Source: CAZRCZ01 sp964598765 (GTDB lineage Bacteria > Sumerlaeota > Sumerlaeia > MVZB01 > JAJFLK01). From it: a stretch of 64,000 nt of DNA. The stretch covers positions 186,001 through 250,000 of the forward strand of contig CAZRCZ010000002.1 in the NCBI GenBank assembly GCA_964598765.1, written 5' to 3'. The stretch's first letter is position 1; each line of letters begins with the position of its first letter. Made by a program: the position numbers and the translations under genes. This document shows positions 36,317 to 45,483 of this stretch, piece by piece. A model generated the notes under the pieces. That model made no database searches. It was not told where the DNA came from and saw only the letters and a program-made list of their open reading frames with translations.

Positions 36317-38129
36317 AGCGGCGATCGGAGCGCCAATCGCTGGGCCGCCGACTTCCAAAGCCCAATGGTTGTTGCCCACGGTTCTTTTCGCCGTGACCAT
36401 GTTGGCCTACTTTCCCGCCTTTCGCGCCGATTTCGTCTGGGACGATGAATCCATCACCAAGAACCCTCTCCTCGAGAACGCCGCCGGATTGCGAAGCATT
36501 TGGTTTCATCCCGCTTTGAACGATTATGAGGAGCATTATTGGCCGCTGGTTTACACGACTTTTTGGCTGGAGCGGAAACTGTGGGGACTGCATCCGTTGG
36601 GGTATCATGCCGTCAATGTCATCCTCCATGCGATCAACGCTATTTTGCTCGGATTGCTGTTGCGCCGTCTCTCGTTTCCCGCTCCTTGGCTGGCCGCGGG
36701 GTTCTTCGCCCTGCATCCCATCCACGTTGAATCCGTCGCATGGGCGATCGAGCGGAAAGATGTTCTCTCGGGTTTGTTTTTTCTTCTGGCCGCGCGGCTC
36801 CTTGTATCATCAATGGGCAGTGCCGGTTCGCCTGTTCGCAGGCGCTTATCCTATGTGATCGCGCTCCTTTGTTTTGCTTGCGCCATGCTAAGCAAGTCCG
36901 TCACCGTTGGGTTTCCCCTTGTGGTCGCTCTGTGGCTTTGGAATGAAAATTCGCCCGGACTTGCCGGAGCCAAAGAATCACCCACTCCCATTCGCGCTCG
37001 CTCGTGGATACGACTCATCCCTTTTCTTCTCATTGCGGTCTGCTTTGTCGCAGTTGATCTCCACCTCGTCCGGCAACGGGAGGCGGAGCTTGAAGTCGGA
37101 TCCTATGGACCATCCCTCTTTGAGAAAGCTTTTATCGCCGCGCGCGTTCCTTGGTTCTACATCGGCAAATTGCTTTGGCCCGCCCAACTTCTGGCGGTCT
37201 ATCCCAAATGGGAAATCAATTTCGATAACCCATTGTTGTCTCTCCTGTTTATATTTTCGGTTCTGGCGCTGGCGGCGGCAATGTGGCAATCGCGTTGCCG
37301 TCAAGCCGGAATCTTTCCATCCGCGATGTTCTTTTATCTCGTGATGCTCGGACCCGCGCTCGGATTGCTCAATTTCAGTTTCATGCGCTACAGTTACGTC
37401 GCCGACCGATTCGCTTATTTGGCAAGCATCGGTCCTACAACGCTTTTGGCGGGATGCCTGCGCGGCGCAAGCGGAAGAATTTTCCGTTTCAAGCCATGGA
37501 GCGCGACGGGAATTCAGGCGTTCGTGCTGGCGGGTATGGGATGTTTGACTTGGCGGCAATCCGGATTCTATCGCAACATTGAGACGCTGTTTGCCCACAG
37601 CGTCGCCGGAAATCCCGGCGCGTGGGTGGCGCATTACAATCTCGGCAATTATCTCGCCGATCACGGGAATTATGGAGAAGCCGCGCGACATTACTACGAT
37701 GCCTTCACAATTAACGCCGATCATTTGAGTATCTATGTGAATTTGGGGAACGCGCTACTCCAGCAAAAGAAAACTGACGGCGCATTAACTTGCTTTCAGC
37801 GCGCCCTCAAGATCAATCCCCATCACGCCGGAGCGCATAACGGCATGGGCATGACGCTGGCCAAACAGGACAAATTGGAGGACGCCGCCCGGGAATTCGC
37901 CGAAGCGGTCCGCATCCGTCCTCGCTTCGCCGAGGCTCACAACAATCTCGGGATCGTGCTGACGCGGATGGGAAAACTCGATGATGCCATTGGTCATTTT
38001 CAGACGGCCGTCGCGCTCAAACCGGATTACGAGCACGCGAGTCACAACCTGCGCGAAGCCGTGGCGAGGCGGGATCGCGCGATAAAAACTTCCTCCGGGA
38101 CCACGGCGGTCTCCGGCGAAAGCAAATGA
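36249..38129 (+). CDS. TMTC-like membrane protein with 4 TPRs (paralogue 4)
   Basis: 626 residues from ATG 36249, chosen because GAAAGG lies 9 bases upstream; ATG 36231 in the same frame would add six residues. A basic, proline-containing cytoplasmic tail of about 40 residues precedes the first membrane helix. DFVWDD gives Asp65-Asp66, and HPIHVESVAWAIERKDVLS follows. Only four TPRs are seen at the end, the shortest array of the set. The 5' end lies inside the methyltransferase gene, and the 3' end overlaps paralogue 5 by 4 bases. Confidence 0.78.
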   Translation: MAQTGKVPPRKKRLRQAFPPRNRAAIGAPIAGPPTSKAQWLLPTVLFAVTMLAYFPAFRADFVWDDESITKNPLLENAAGLRSIWFHPALNDYEEHYWPLVYTTFWLERKLWGLHPLGYHAVNVILHAINAILLGLLLRRLSFPAPWLAAGFFALHPIHVESVAWAIERKDVLSGLFFLLAARLLVSSMGSAGSPVRRRLSYVIALLCFACAMLSKSVTVGFPLVVALWLWNENSPGLAGAKESPTPIRARSWIRLIPFLLIAVCFVAVDLHLVRQREAELEVGSYGPSLFEKAFIAARVPWFYIGKLLWPAQLLAVYPKWEINFDNPLLSLLFIFSVLALAAAMWQSRCRQAGIFPSAMFFYLVMLGPALGLLNFSFMRYSYVADRFAYLASIGPTTLLAGCLRGASGRIFRFKPWSATGIQAFVLAGMGCLTWRQSGFYRNIETLFAHSVAGNPGAWVAHYNLGNYLADHGNYGEAARHYYDAFTINADHLSIYVNLGNALLQQKKTDGALTCFQRALKINPHHAGAHNGMGMTLAKQDKLEDAAREFAEAVRIRPRFAEAHNNLGIVLTRMGKLDDAIGHFQTAVALKPDYEHASHNLREAVARRDRAIKTSSGTTAVSGESK

Positions 38130-40159
38130 TGAATCCGCGGAAACGATCATTGCCGACAAGACAGCGCATCGCTCAGGGGGGTCTTCTCGCTCTTTTGACC
38201 TTTGCGGCCTACCTGCCTGCGTTGAAAGCGGGATTCGTCTGGGATGACGCCGCCGTGACTGATAATCCGCTCTTGCGGACCAGTAATGGTTTGTGGCGAA
38301 TCTGGTCTAATCCATCCGCGAATCTGAACGAAGGCCACTATTGGCCGATGGTCTATTCAAGTTTTTGGATGGAGTATCATCTCTGGGGGCTTCACCCCGT
38401 GGGATACCACTTGGTGAATGTCCTATTGCATATCGTGAACGTCCTTTTGATTTGGGCGCTCTTGATCCGGTTGAAGTTTCCGGGAGCATGGCTTGCATCC
38501 GCGCTATTTGGGATTCACCCGGTTCACGTCGAATCGGTGGCTTGGATCATTGAGCGCAAGGACGTCTTGTCTGCGGCGTTCGGCTTGCTGTCGGCTTTGA
38601 CGTTGATGCAAACCATTAACTTTCAGCGACGCATCCAAGTGGCCTTTTCAATCGGCTTCTTCGTTCTCGCCCTACTGAGCAAGTCGGCCGTGGTTGGACT
38701 TCCTCTTGTCCTGACCCTATGGATTTGGCAGGCGGACGTATATCACAACGCGGAGACGGAAAAGCTTCGCCGCTACGCGCCGCTTGTTCCGTATTTTGTC
38801 GTGGCCCTTGCGATAACATCCTTTGATCTGTGGTTCATGCATCATCGCGAATCTCGGGTTGAATTTCATTACGGGTTGTCATGGTTGAATCGTCTCGTCG
38901 TGGCCGGGCGGGCCTTGTGGTTTTATCTCTTCAAGTTGCTATGGCCGTTCAATCTCATGGCTGTTTATCCGCGTTGGGCGAAATCGGATTTGGGGCCGGC
39001 GGGTGTGGGTTTCCCCCTGAGTATCGCCTTCGGCATCGCGATTTGTCTTCTAGCGAAGCGCTCCTCATGCAAGGTCGCGGCGCTTGCGATTGCGCTGTTT
39101 GCCCTCATGCTCGGACCCGTCCTCGGATTGATTGACCACGATTTCATGATTTATTCCTTCGTCGCCGACCGCTTTCAATATTTGGCGAGCGCGGTTCCGT
39201 TGGCGGCATTCGCCGCCGTGATTGATCCTGTCATCAAGAATCTATCGCGTTTCACATTGCGGTTGATTTTCTCCGGACTATTCCTCTCCTTAATCGGGCT
39301 GAGTTGGCGTCAGGCGCTCACCTATGATGATTCCGAATCGCTCTTTCGCCACAATATTGAATTGAATCCGCAATCGTGGATCGCCCACAACAATTTGGCC
39401 GAATCGCTTTTGGAAAAGGGGCGAATTGACGAGGCAATTCAGCAATACAGAAAAGCGGTCGCCATCAAGCCCGATTTTGCCGATGGATATTACAATCTCG
39501 GCGTCGCCATGGTTCAAAAAGGAAAACGTGATGAAGCTAAACGATATTACAATGAAGCTTTGCGTCTGAAGCCGCAATACGTCGCCGCGCTTCACGATCT
39601 CGGAATTCTGGCCATGGAGGAAGGAAATGTGAATCAGGCGCGCGCGGAATTTGAGAAGGCGATAGGCCTTAATCCACGATACGAAAACGCCCACATCGGA
39701 TTAGGAGCCGTTCTGCTTCGTCTGCGCACAATCGAGGGGGCAATTGAAGAATTCGAGACGGCATTGAGGATCAACCCAAGCTCCGCCAAGGCATATAACA
39801 ACTTGGGATTGGCCTTTTCCCAACAGGGCAACAGGGACAAAGCCATCGAGGCGTTCCGCAATTCAGTCAGCATCAATCCCCTTCAGTCCGAAGCTTACAA
39901 CAACCTAGGAACGGAATTGGCAAGCGCGGGAAGGACGGACGAAGCCATTGATTGCTTTGAACGCGCACTTGGAATTACTCCCAATTACGCCGAGGCTCAT
40001 AATAATTGGGGGATCGCGCTCGCGCGGCTTGCCCGCTATGAGGAAGCCGCCGGGCATTTTGACAAAGCGCTAAAACTCCGACCCGATTATCCGAGCGCGC
40101 GAGATAATCTCAACAAGGTCCAATCCCTGATGAAGTCCGCATCCGATGACAAAAGGTAA
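38126..40159 (+). CDS. TMTC-like membrane protein with 7 TPRs (paralogue 5)
   Basis: 677 residues. GFVWDD gives Asp40-Asp41. The shared stretches EGHYWPMVYSSFWMEYHLWG and HPVHVESVAWIIERKDVLS are intact, followed by seven TPRs such as AEAHNNWGIALARLARYEEA. Ten or so membrane helices make up the first 400 residues. It overlaps the previous gene by 4 bases and the SGNH hydrolase gene by 14. Function is as inferred for the siblings. Confidence 0.8.
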   Translation: MMNPRKRSLPTRQRIAQGGLLALLTFAAYLPALKAGFVWDDAAVTDNPLLRTSNGLWRIWSNPSANLNEGHYWPMVYSSFWMEYHLWGLHPVGYHLVNVLLHIVNVLLIWALLIRLKFPGAWLASALFGIHPVHVESVAWIIERKDVLSAAFGLLSALTLMQTINFQRRIQVAFSIGFFVLALLSKSAVVGLPLVLTLWIWQADVYHNAETEKLRRYAPLVPYFVVALAITSFDLWFMHHRESRVEFHYGLSWLNRLVVAGRALWFYLFKLLWPFNLMAVYPRWAKSDLGPAGVGFPLSIAFGIAICLLAKRSSCKVAALAIALFALMLGPVLGLIDHDFMIYSFVADRFQYLASAVPLAAFAAVIDPVIKNLSRFTLRLIFSGLFLSLIGLSWRQALTYDDSESLFRHNIELNPQSWIAHNNLAESLLEKGRIDEAIQQYRKAVAIKPDFADGYYNLGVAMVQKGKRDEAKRYYNEALRLKPQYVAALHDLGILAMEEGNVNQARAEFEKAIGLNPRYENAHIGLGAVLLRLRTIEGAIEEFETALRINPSSAKAYNNLGLAFSQQGNRDKAIEAFRNSVSINPLQSEAYNNLGTELASAGRTDEAIDCFERALGITPNYAEAHNNWGIALARLARYEEAAGHFDKALKLRPDYPSARDNLNKVQSLMKSASDDKR

Positions 40160-41363
40160 TACAATCACGCGAGCGACCTCCGCCCGCCGAGTCGTCCTCT
40201 TCCGGTTGGGAGCCGTGTTGCTGTGTCCCGTTCTCTTTTTGGGACTTCCGGAAATTGTCCTTCGCCTGCTGTGGTCGCCTCCCATCGTGGATTCTCCCCC
40301 CGCCGTCGGGTCTCATGCTTTTCAGGATTGGCTCGCGAATCTTTCGATTCGCGGGCAGGATCCCCGCCTCCTTTACGTCGAGGACTCCCAATTGCTTTGG
40401 CGGTTGCGGCCCAACGCCACCCTCGTCGGGCGAAATTTTTTTCATGCGAAAACCATTGAGCACATTCCCATTCGCATCACCATCAACTCCGAAGGCTATC
40501 GCGGACCTCTCATTCCTCTTGAGCCTCAGGCGGGAGAATTGCGAGTCCTCTGCATGGGCGATTCCAATTTCTTCGGTTTTCCCCTCGACGACGCGGACAC
40601 TTTTCCCATCTCGCTCCAGAAATCGTTGAACCGAGATAGGCCGGATTTCTCATGGACGGTGATCAATGGTGGAACGCCCGGTTATTCGGTCGTTCAAGGC
40701 TGGCAGTGGTATAAGAGCGAGTTCGAAAGGTATCGTCCCGACGTCATATTATTATCCTACTTGAACAACGATGCTTGGATTCAAGCCAAACGCGATTCCG
40801 GCCAACTGGCCGAGGCACGGTCGTTCTGGCGCAGATTAAATCTCTTGTCCCGACGGTCCCGCTTTGTTTGTTGGCTGGAATCGGGTCAGGGTAAGGGAGC
40901 AATACAACCAGAGCATCCCACGCCGCGTGTCCCGCTTGAGGAATATCGCGACTATTACATGCGATTCTTTGCTTCGGCGCAACAATTGAACGCGCGTGTG
41001 ATTATTATGAACTACCGGGGATCGGATGAATACAAGCCTTACAGCGACGCCTTGGAGGAAATCGCGCGCGGACAGAGCGCCCCCGACCTTGACGTTCGTA
41101 GCATTACCTTTCAGGCATTGAACAAATCCCTACATGCCACCCGTTACGCCAATCAATACAAGCGCGTTCTCTCTCGTTGGGGAGAAGAAATGCTAAAGGA
41201 CAAGCCACATCTCATTTATTATGCGGAACCCCAACCGCAACATCTCAATGAGGTCGGGACGGCGCTCATGGGAGACGTCGTCGCCGAGACTGTCCTTCGT
41301 GAACTCCGCGCGCCGGCTCATCTCGTTCCTGATTCCGCCGTAGCAACCAGTGGCAAGCGATGA
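40146..41363 (+). CDS. SGNH/GDSL-family hydrolase, membrane-anchored
   Basis: 405 residues. One membrane helix near residues 16-43 probably anchors it. The SGNH blocks are GDSN with nucleophile Ser140, INGGTPGY (the Gly block), SYLNND near 205-209 and a late His at about 366 in QHLNEVG. The usual Asp three residues before that His reads Gln, so a Ser-His pair rather than a full triad may operate. Family members remove or transfer acyl groups on polysaccharides and glycans. In this cluster it is a candidate glycan acyl esterase. It overlaps its neighbours on both sides. Confidence 0.75.
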   Translation: MTKGNTITRATSARRVVLFRLGAVLLCPVLFLGLPEIVLRLLWSPPIVDSPPAVGSHAFQDWLANLSIRGQDPRLLYVEDSQLLWRLRPNATLVGRNFFHAKTIEHIPIRITINSEGYRGPLIPLEPQAGELRVLCMGDSNFFGFPLDDADTFPISLQKSLNRDRPDFSWTVINGGTPGYSVVQGWQWYKSEFERYRPDVILLSYLNNDAWIQAKRDSGQLAEARSFWRRLNLLSRRSRFVCWLESGQGKGAIQPEHPTPRVPLEEYRDYYMRFFASAQQLNARVIIMNYRGSDEYKPYSDALEEIARGQSAPDLDVRSITFQALNKSLHATRYANQYKRVLSRWGEEMLKDKPHLIYYAEPQPQHLNEVGTALMGDVVAETVLRELRAPAHLVPDSAVATSGKR

Positions 41364-43039
41364 ACCAAGGAAGTTCAACAGCCGACTCGCGGGTTGACGA
41401 CTTGGTCGTTCAGCTTCTCGCCGCCGCGCTCCTTGTGTGCTTTGCGGTTCAATCCATCCACGGATTGCTCCGGGAATCGGCCACGTTCGACGAGCAAGTC
41501 TATGCCTTTGCCGGCTATTCGTATTTGAAGAGCGGAGAGTATCGGATGAAAAGCGACGCGCCGCCGCTGGTCCCGCTGGTTGGAGGCATGATGCTACGGG
41601 GCTTGGAATACTTCACTCGTCCTCTTGTCATGCCCGATGTGAATGGCCATGCGGAGAATGCGACGGACTATTCCTTGGCAAAGGATTTCTTCTGCAACGA
41701 CAACAACCGGGGACTTCTCATGCTCCGACTGGTTCGGTTTCCGATGGTAATACCTGCGATGTTGCTGGGGATATGCGTTTTCGCATGGGGCCGGGCGATG
41801 TTAGGCCCGGTTGGCGGATTGACCGCGTTGTTTCTTTATTGCTTCGATCCCAACATGATCGCACATTCGCGCCTCGTCGCCGCCGACCTTCCACTCTCGG
41901 CTTTTCTTCTCATGGCGCATTATTATCTTTACCGATACCTGCGGCGGGACGACGTCTTAAACCTCCTGCTTATGTCGCTGGCCGTGGCATTGTCCATCTG
42001 CGTGAAATTCAACGGCCCGCTCGTGCTCCCCTCGCTGGGAGCCGCCGCCACCGCCGTCTATTTCCTGACACCGAAGGGTGATTCGCTCCGATTCAACTTC
42101 CAACGCAAAGCTGTCATCGGAACATTATCCGCATTAGGCATGACGTTAATGTTGATGGCCATTCTCTATCAAAGTCCATTCGGCGTCGTCCGATACGTGA
42201 ATGGAATGAGAACGCTCTATTCCAACGTCACGCCGGGATATAATTATTATCTCTTCGGTCGCTTTAGTCCTAAGCCGTGGCCCTATTATTATCTTGCGGC
42301 CATGGCGGTGAAAACTCCGATTGCGACGCTTTTTCTTTTCGCTGTTTCACTATGGCCTTGGCATTGGCGGAGGCATTCATCCCAAAGGATAGCCTACATC
42401 TTTCTCATGGTTCCAATTGCGCTGGTCGAAATCGTTTGCGCCGGAGACAAGGCGAATTTTGGTCTCCGACGGATTGTGGCGGTCTATCCCTTCATTTTTC
42501 TCATGATCGGGCGGCTTGCGGCGATGTGGCCGGAATTTCGCGCGAAGGCATTGCGACCGCTCGGGAGGGCAACTCCTGCCATTCCCATCATATTTGCGGC
42601 CGCTTACGTGGTCGGCGCGGTGGCGATTCATCCGTATCAACTCTCTTTTTTCAACAGGCTTATTGGAGGACCACGACAGGGTTACAAGTATCTGGCCGAC
42701 AGCAACATTGATTGGGGTCAGGATTTGCCCGCGCTCGCGGAATACCTGAAGCGACGGAACATTTCCGAGGTCGCGCTATTTTATTTCGGCATGGACGATC
42801 CCAAACTGTATGGGATCAGGGCGCGGAACTTTCAGCAGGCGGAATGGATCAACCCGCGAAAGACAATATACGCCGTGAGCGTCCAAAACCTGATCTACAA
42901 TCGCCACATCGCTCAGGCGACGGGAGCGGCGCGGATGGATTGGTTGAGTCGTTTTCAACCCACCGATCTTGTGGGTTATTCCATTTACATTTATGATTGG
43001 CGACAATCTGATCCGCCCGGACCGGAGACTCCGAAATGA
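41360..43039 (+). CDS. GT39/ArnT-like membrane glycosyltransferase
   Basis: 559 residues with about ten predicted membrane helices and no TPRs. The first outside loop has the acidic pair TFDEQ (Asp44, Glu45), the position of the catalytic acids in PMT/ArnT enzymes. The C-terminal periplasmic part contains SNIDWGQDLPALAEYL, typical of this family. It would move a sugar from a polyprenyl-phosphate donor onto protein, lipid or glycan. It overlaps the SGNH gene and the following endonuclease III-like gene by 4 bases each, so it shares their transcript. Confidence 0.82.
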   Translation: MNQGSSTADSRVDDLVVQLLAAALLVCFAVQSIHGLLRESATFDEQVYAFAGYSYLKSGEYRMKSDAPPLVPLVGGMMLRGLEYFTRPLVMPDVNGHAENATDYSLAKDFFCNDNNRGLLMLRLVRFPMVIPAMLLGICVFAWGRAMLGPVGGLTALFLYCFDPNMIAHSRLVAADLPLSAFLLMAHYYLYRYLRRDDVLNLLLMSLAVALSICVKFNGPLVLPSLGAAATAVYFLTPKGDSLRFNFQRKAVIGTLSALGMTLMLMAILYQSPFGVVRYVNGMRTLYSNVTPGYNYYLFGRFSPKPWPYYYLAAMAVKTPIATLFLFAVSLWPWHWRRHSSQRIAYIFLMVPIALVEIVCAGDKANFGLRRIVAVYPFIFLMIGRLAAMWPEFRAKALRPLGRATPAIPIIFAAAYVVGAVAIHPYQLSFFNRLIGGPRQGYKYLADSNIDWGQDLPALAEYLKRRNISEVALFYFGMDDPKLYGIRARNFQQAEWINPRKTIYAVSVQNLIYNRHIAQATGAARMDWLSRFQPTDLVGYSIYIYDWRQSDPPGPETPK

Positions 43040-43809
43040 AAGATCAGAAGCAGTCGCGTAAATCACCCAGTCCCACGTCGAGCCGCCGCAACGCGATCAT
43101 TCGTCATATTTACGACTTGCTTTTGTCCGAAGCGGGTCCGCGTCATTGGTGGCCGGGGGATGGACGGGATGAAATCATCATCGGCGCGGTCTTGACGCAA
43201 AACACCGCTTGGCGCAACGTCGTTCCGGCGATTGAAAATCTCAAGCGCGCGGGTCTTTGCCGGCTGGCGACGTTGGCGCGAACTCCGCCGGAGCAAATCG
43301 CGCGTCTCATCGTTCCCGCCGGATATTTCAATCTCAAGGCGCGGCGACTGCGCTCCGTCGCCGAATTTTTCGCCCCCAAGGGAAGCGAACGTTTCGACGA
43401 ATTGGCCCAATGGCCGTTTGCGCGTCTGCGCGAGGAACTGCTCCGCGTCTGGGGCGTCGGACCGGAGACCGCCGATTCCATTCTGCTCTACGCGCTCGAC
43501 CGGATTTCCTTCGTCGTGGACGCCTACACAACGCGCATGATGACGCGCCACGGATTGTGCCGCAACGGCATTCGCTATGAAGAACTACGGGCGATTCTTG
43601 GCGAGGCTGTGAAGCCGAACCTTGCCGTTTACAATGAATTTCACGCGCTTTTTGTTTGGGTGGGGCATCATTTCTGCCGTTCCAAACCGCTTTGCGCCGA
43701 ATGTCCCCTCTCGCGGCGCGATTGTTTTGCGACCCAAAAAGCATGGCTCAAATTGCGCTCGCCCCGGGAAGAGTTGCTGAAAGGAACAGTTGATGATCGT
43801 CATCCGTGA
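43036..43809 (+). CDS. Endonuclease III-related HhH-GPD DNA glycosylase (COG2231-like)
   Basis: 257 residues. The helix-hairpin-helix reads VWGVGPETADSILLYAL and the catalytic Asp lies in VVDAYTTRMM. In true Nth the hairpin is followed by the Lys nucleophile (GVGRKTA); here that position is Glu, so a base-removing activity without the lyase step is likely. Four Cys near the end can bind an iron-sulfur cluster, but the spacing is C-x5-C-x2-C-x6-C rather than the standard C-x6-C-x2-C-x5-C. It is a base-excision repair enzyme of unknown substrate, perhaps an alkylated purine as in MagIII. It overlaps panC by 17 bases. Confidence 0.85.
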   Translation: MKDQKQSRKSPSPTSSRRNAIIRHIYDLLLSEAGPRHWWPGDGRDEIIIGAVLTQNTAWRNVVPAIENLKRAGLCRLATLARTPPEQIARLIVPAGYFNLKARRLRSVAEFFAPKGSERFDELAQWPFARLREELLRVWGVGPETADSILLYALDRISFVVDAYTTRMMTRHGLCRNGIRYEELRAILGEAVKPNLAVYNEFHALFVWVGHHFCRSKPLCAECPLSRRDCFATQKAWLKLRSPREELLKGTVDDRHP

Positions 43810-44635
43810 AATTCATGAAATGCACCAGCTGGGATTGGAATGGTCCCGCCAAGGGGTCCGTTCCGCGCTCGTGCCGACGATGGGGGCATTGCACGAGGGG
43901 CATCGGCGGTTGATCCGCCTCGCGCGGGGATTGGGGGACCGCGTCGTCGTCAGCATCTACGTCAATCCTGCGCAGTTCGGTCCCAACGAAGACTTCGGGA
44001 AATATCCGCGAATGTTCGAGTCCGACTGCGCAACGGCGGAAAAAGAAGGAGCCGACGTCGTTTTCGCTCCCGCGAGCGACGCAATCTATCCGGCGGGGTA
44101 TCAAACCTACGTGAAAGTCGAGGAACTTAGCCAACCGCTCTGTGGACAATTCCGTCCGGTTCATTTTCGCGGCGTCGCGACGGTCGTGCTGAAACTATTC
44201 AACATCGTTCAGCCGCGCGTCGCGGTCTTCGGATGGAAGGACGCGCAACAATTTATTCTCTTGAAGCGGATGGTTCAGGATTTGAATTTGCCGATTGAGA
44301 TGGTCGGCGCGGAAACGGTTCGTGAATCTGACGGCTTGGCGATGAGTTCGCGCAATCAATACCTGAGCGCGGAGGAACGCTCCGCCGCGCGCAATCTCTA
44401 CCGCGCGTTGTGCGCGTTGCGCGACGCCGCCGAAAACGGGGAACGCGACGCGGAAAAAGTATTGGCCCTTGCCCGCCTCGAAATCGAAAAATCACCTCTC
44501 TTAAAAATTCAATACTTGGAAATGGTATCGCTGGATCGGCTGGAGAAGCTCAACCAGATCCAACCCGGCAACACGCTGGTCGCCGTCGCGGCCTACCTCG
44601 GCGCGACGAGGTTGATTGACAATATCAGGCTTTGA
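43793..44635 (+). CDS. panC: Pantothenate synthetase
   Basis: 280 residues from ATG 43793, with AAAGGAAC about 8 bases upstream; the TTG immediately before it is not needed. PTMGALHEGH carries the nucleotide-binding His pair, and SSRNQYLS is the KMSKS-like loop. VNPAQFGPNEDF and RPVHFRGVATVV are further PanC blocks. It joins pantoate and beta-alanine with ATP to form pantothenate. It is the last gene of the long plus-strand chain. panB and panD are not seen here. Confidence 0.96.
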   Translation: MIVIREIHEMHQLGLEWSRQGVRSALVPTMGALHEGHRRLIRLARGLGDRVVVSIYVNPAQFGPNEDFGKYPRMFESDCATAEKEGADVVFAPASDAIYPAGYQTYVKVEELSQPLCGQFRPVHFRGVATVVLKLFNIVQPRVAVFGWKDAQQFILLKRMVQDLNLPIEMVGAETVRESDGLAMSSRNQYLSAEERSAARNLYRALCALRDAAENGERDAEKVLALARLEIEKSPLLKIQYLEMVSLDRLEKLNQIQPGNTLVAVAAYLGATRLIDNIRL

Positions 44636-44650
44636 AAAATCGCGGGAATC

Positions 44651-44677
44651 GTAGGGGCGACCCGTTGTGTCGCGCTC
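44651..44677. repeat. Short dispersed repeat (family F)
   Basis: GTAGGGGCGACCCGTTGTGT... just after panC, in the gap between convergent genes. It matches a GTAGGGGCGACCC-type dispersed sequence I know from many environmental genomes. One copy in the window. Confidence 0.4.
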
Positions 44678-44695
44678 TTACCTAACTTTCCAACT

Positions 44696-45406
44696 TCACT
44701 TCGCCGATGCTACCACGGCGAAATCATAGCTCATTTCATACAGTGGAGCGTTGCTCGATTGATCCACGATTTGCGTCCGCAGGCGATACGTTCCGGCGGG
44801 AGCCGACGGGGGAACCGTGAACATCGTGGAATTGGAATTCTTCCCCGCCGTCGGCAGGGTGCATTCGGCGTCGAAGTCCTTCACCGGTTCGTAGGTCCGT
44901 TTTTCCGGATCGTAATAGGTCAGCGCGTCCTTCCGGCAAATCGTCCCGGAATAAGCAGACTGGCCGATGATCTGATAGGTAATCAAGAAATCCACGCTTT
45001 GGCCCGGACCAACCTGTACTGAAGGTCGAAGAAAACTCTCCTGCGGAACCGGTTGAAACTGCGGTTGCGGCGGAAGCGTCGCCGTCGGATTCGCTTGGAT
45101 GTATTGCTGATTGACTTGCTCCTGATTCATCGTCTCTTGGTTGCGTCGCGCCGCTTGGGTTCGTTCCCACTGCTTCTCAATCTCATGGCCGATGACGTTC
45201 CCCGCCAGTCCCCCGGCCAGCGCGCCCAAAGCGGCGCCGGTTCCGGGATGATGCCGATCAATCGCCGCGCCGGCCAACGCGCCGATACCCGCGCCGATGA
45301 CCGTCCCCGTCGCTGTGCCATGCTCCTGCATGGACTCGCAACCCATGAAGGGCATGACGGTCAACGCCGTCAGTAGAATCATCGAAATTTCCCGATTGCT
45401 TCGCAT
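44696..45406 (-). CDS. Glycine-zipper lipoprotein
   Basis: 236 residues. A lipoprotein signal ends at Cys23 (MPFMGC). Residues 33-77 are a glycine zipper (GTVIGAGIGALAGAAI then GAALGALAGGLAGNVIG), which usually packs into or spans a membrane. The rest is a hydrophilic linker and a beta-rich domain with two Cys that could pair. The function is unknown; such proteins stabilise or perforate outer membranes. It follows the kinase gene on the same strand with a 77-base gap. Confidence 0.75.
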   Translation of the reverse strand: MRSNREISMILLTALTVMPFMGCESMQEHGTATGTVIGAGIGALAGAAIDRHHPGTGAALGALAGGLAGNVIGHEIEKQWERTQAARRNQETMNQEQVNQQYIQANPTATLPPQPQFQPVPQESFLRPSVQVGPGQSVDFLITYQIIGQSAYSGTICRKDALTYYDPEKRTYEPVKDFDAECTLPTAGKNSNSTMFTVPPSAPAGTYRLRTQIVDQSSNAPLYEMSYDFAVVASAK

Positions 45407-45483
45407 GGTTATTCTTCCTCCTCATCCTCGCCGTTAACAAGCAAACTGAGTCTACATAAATCCCGTAATTTATTCACGAACTC

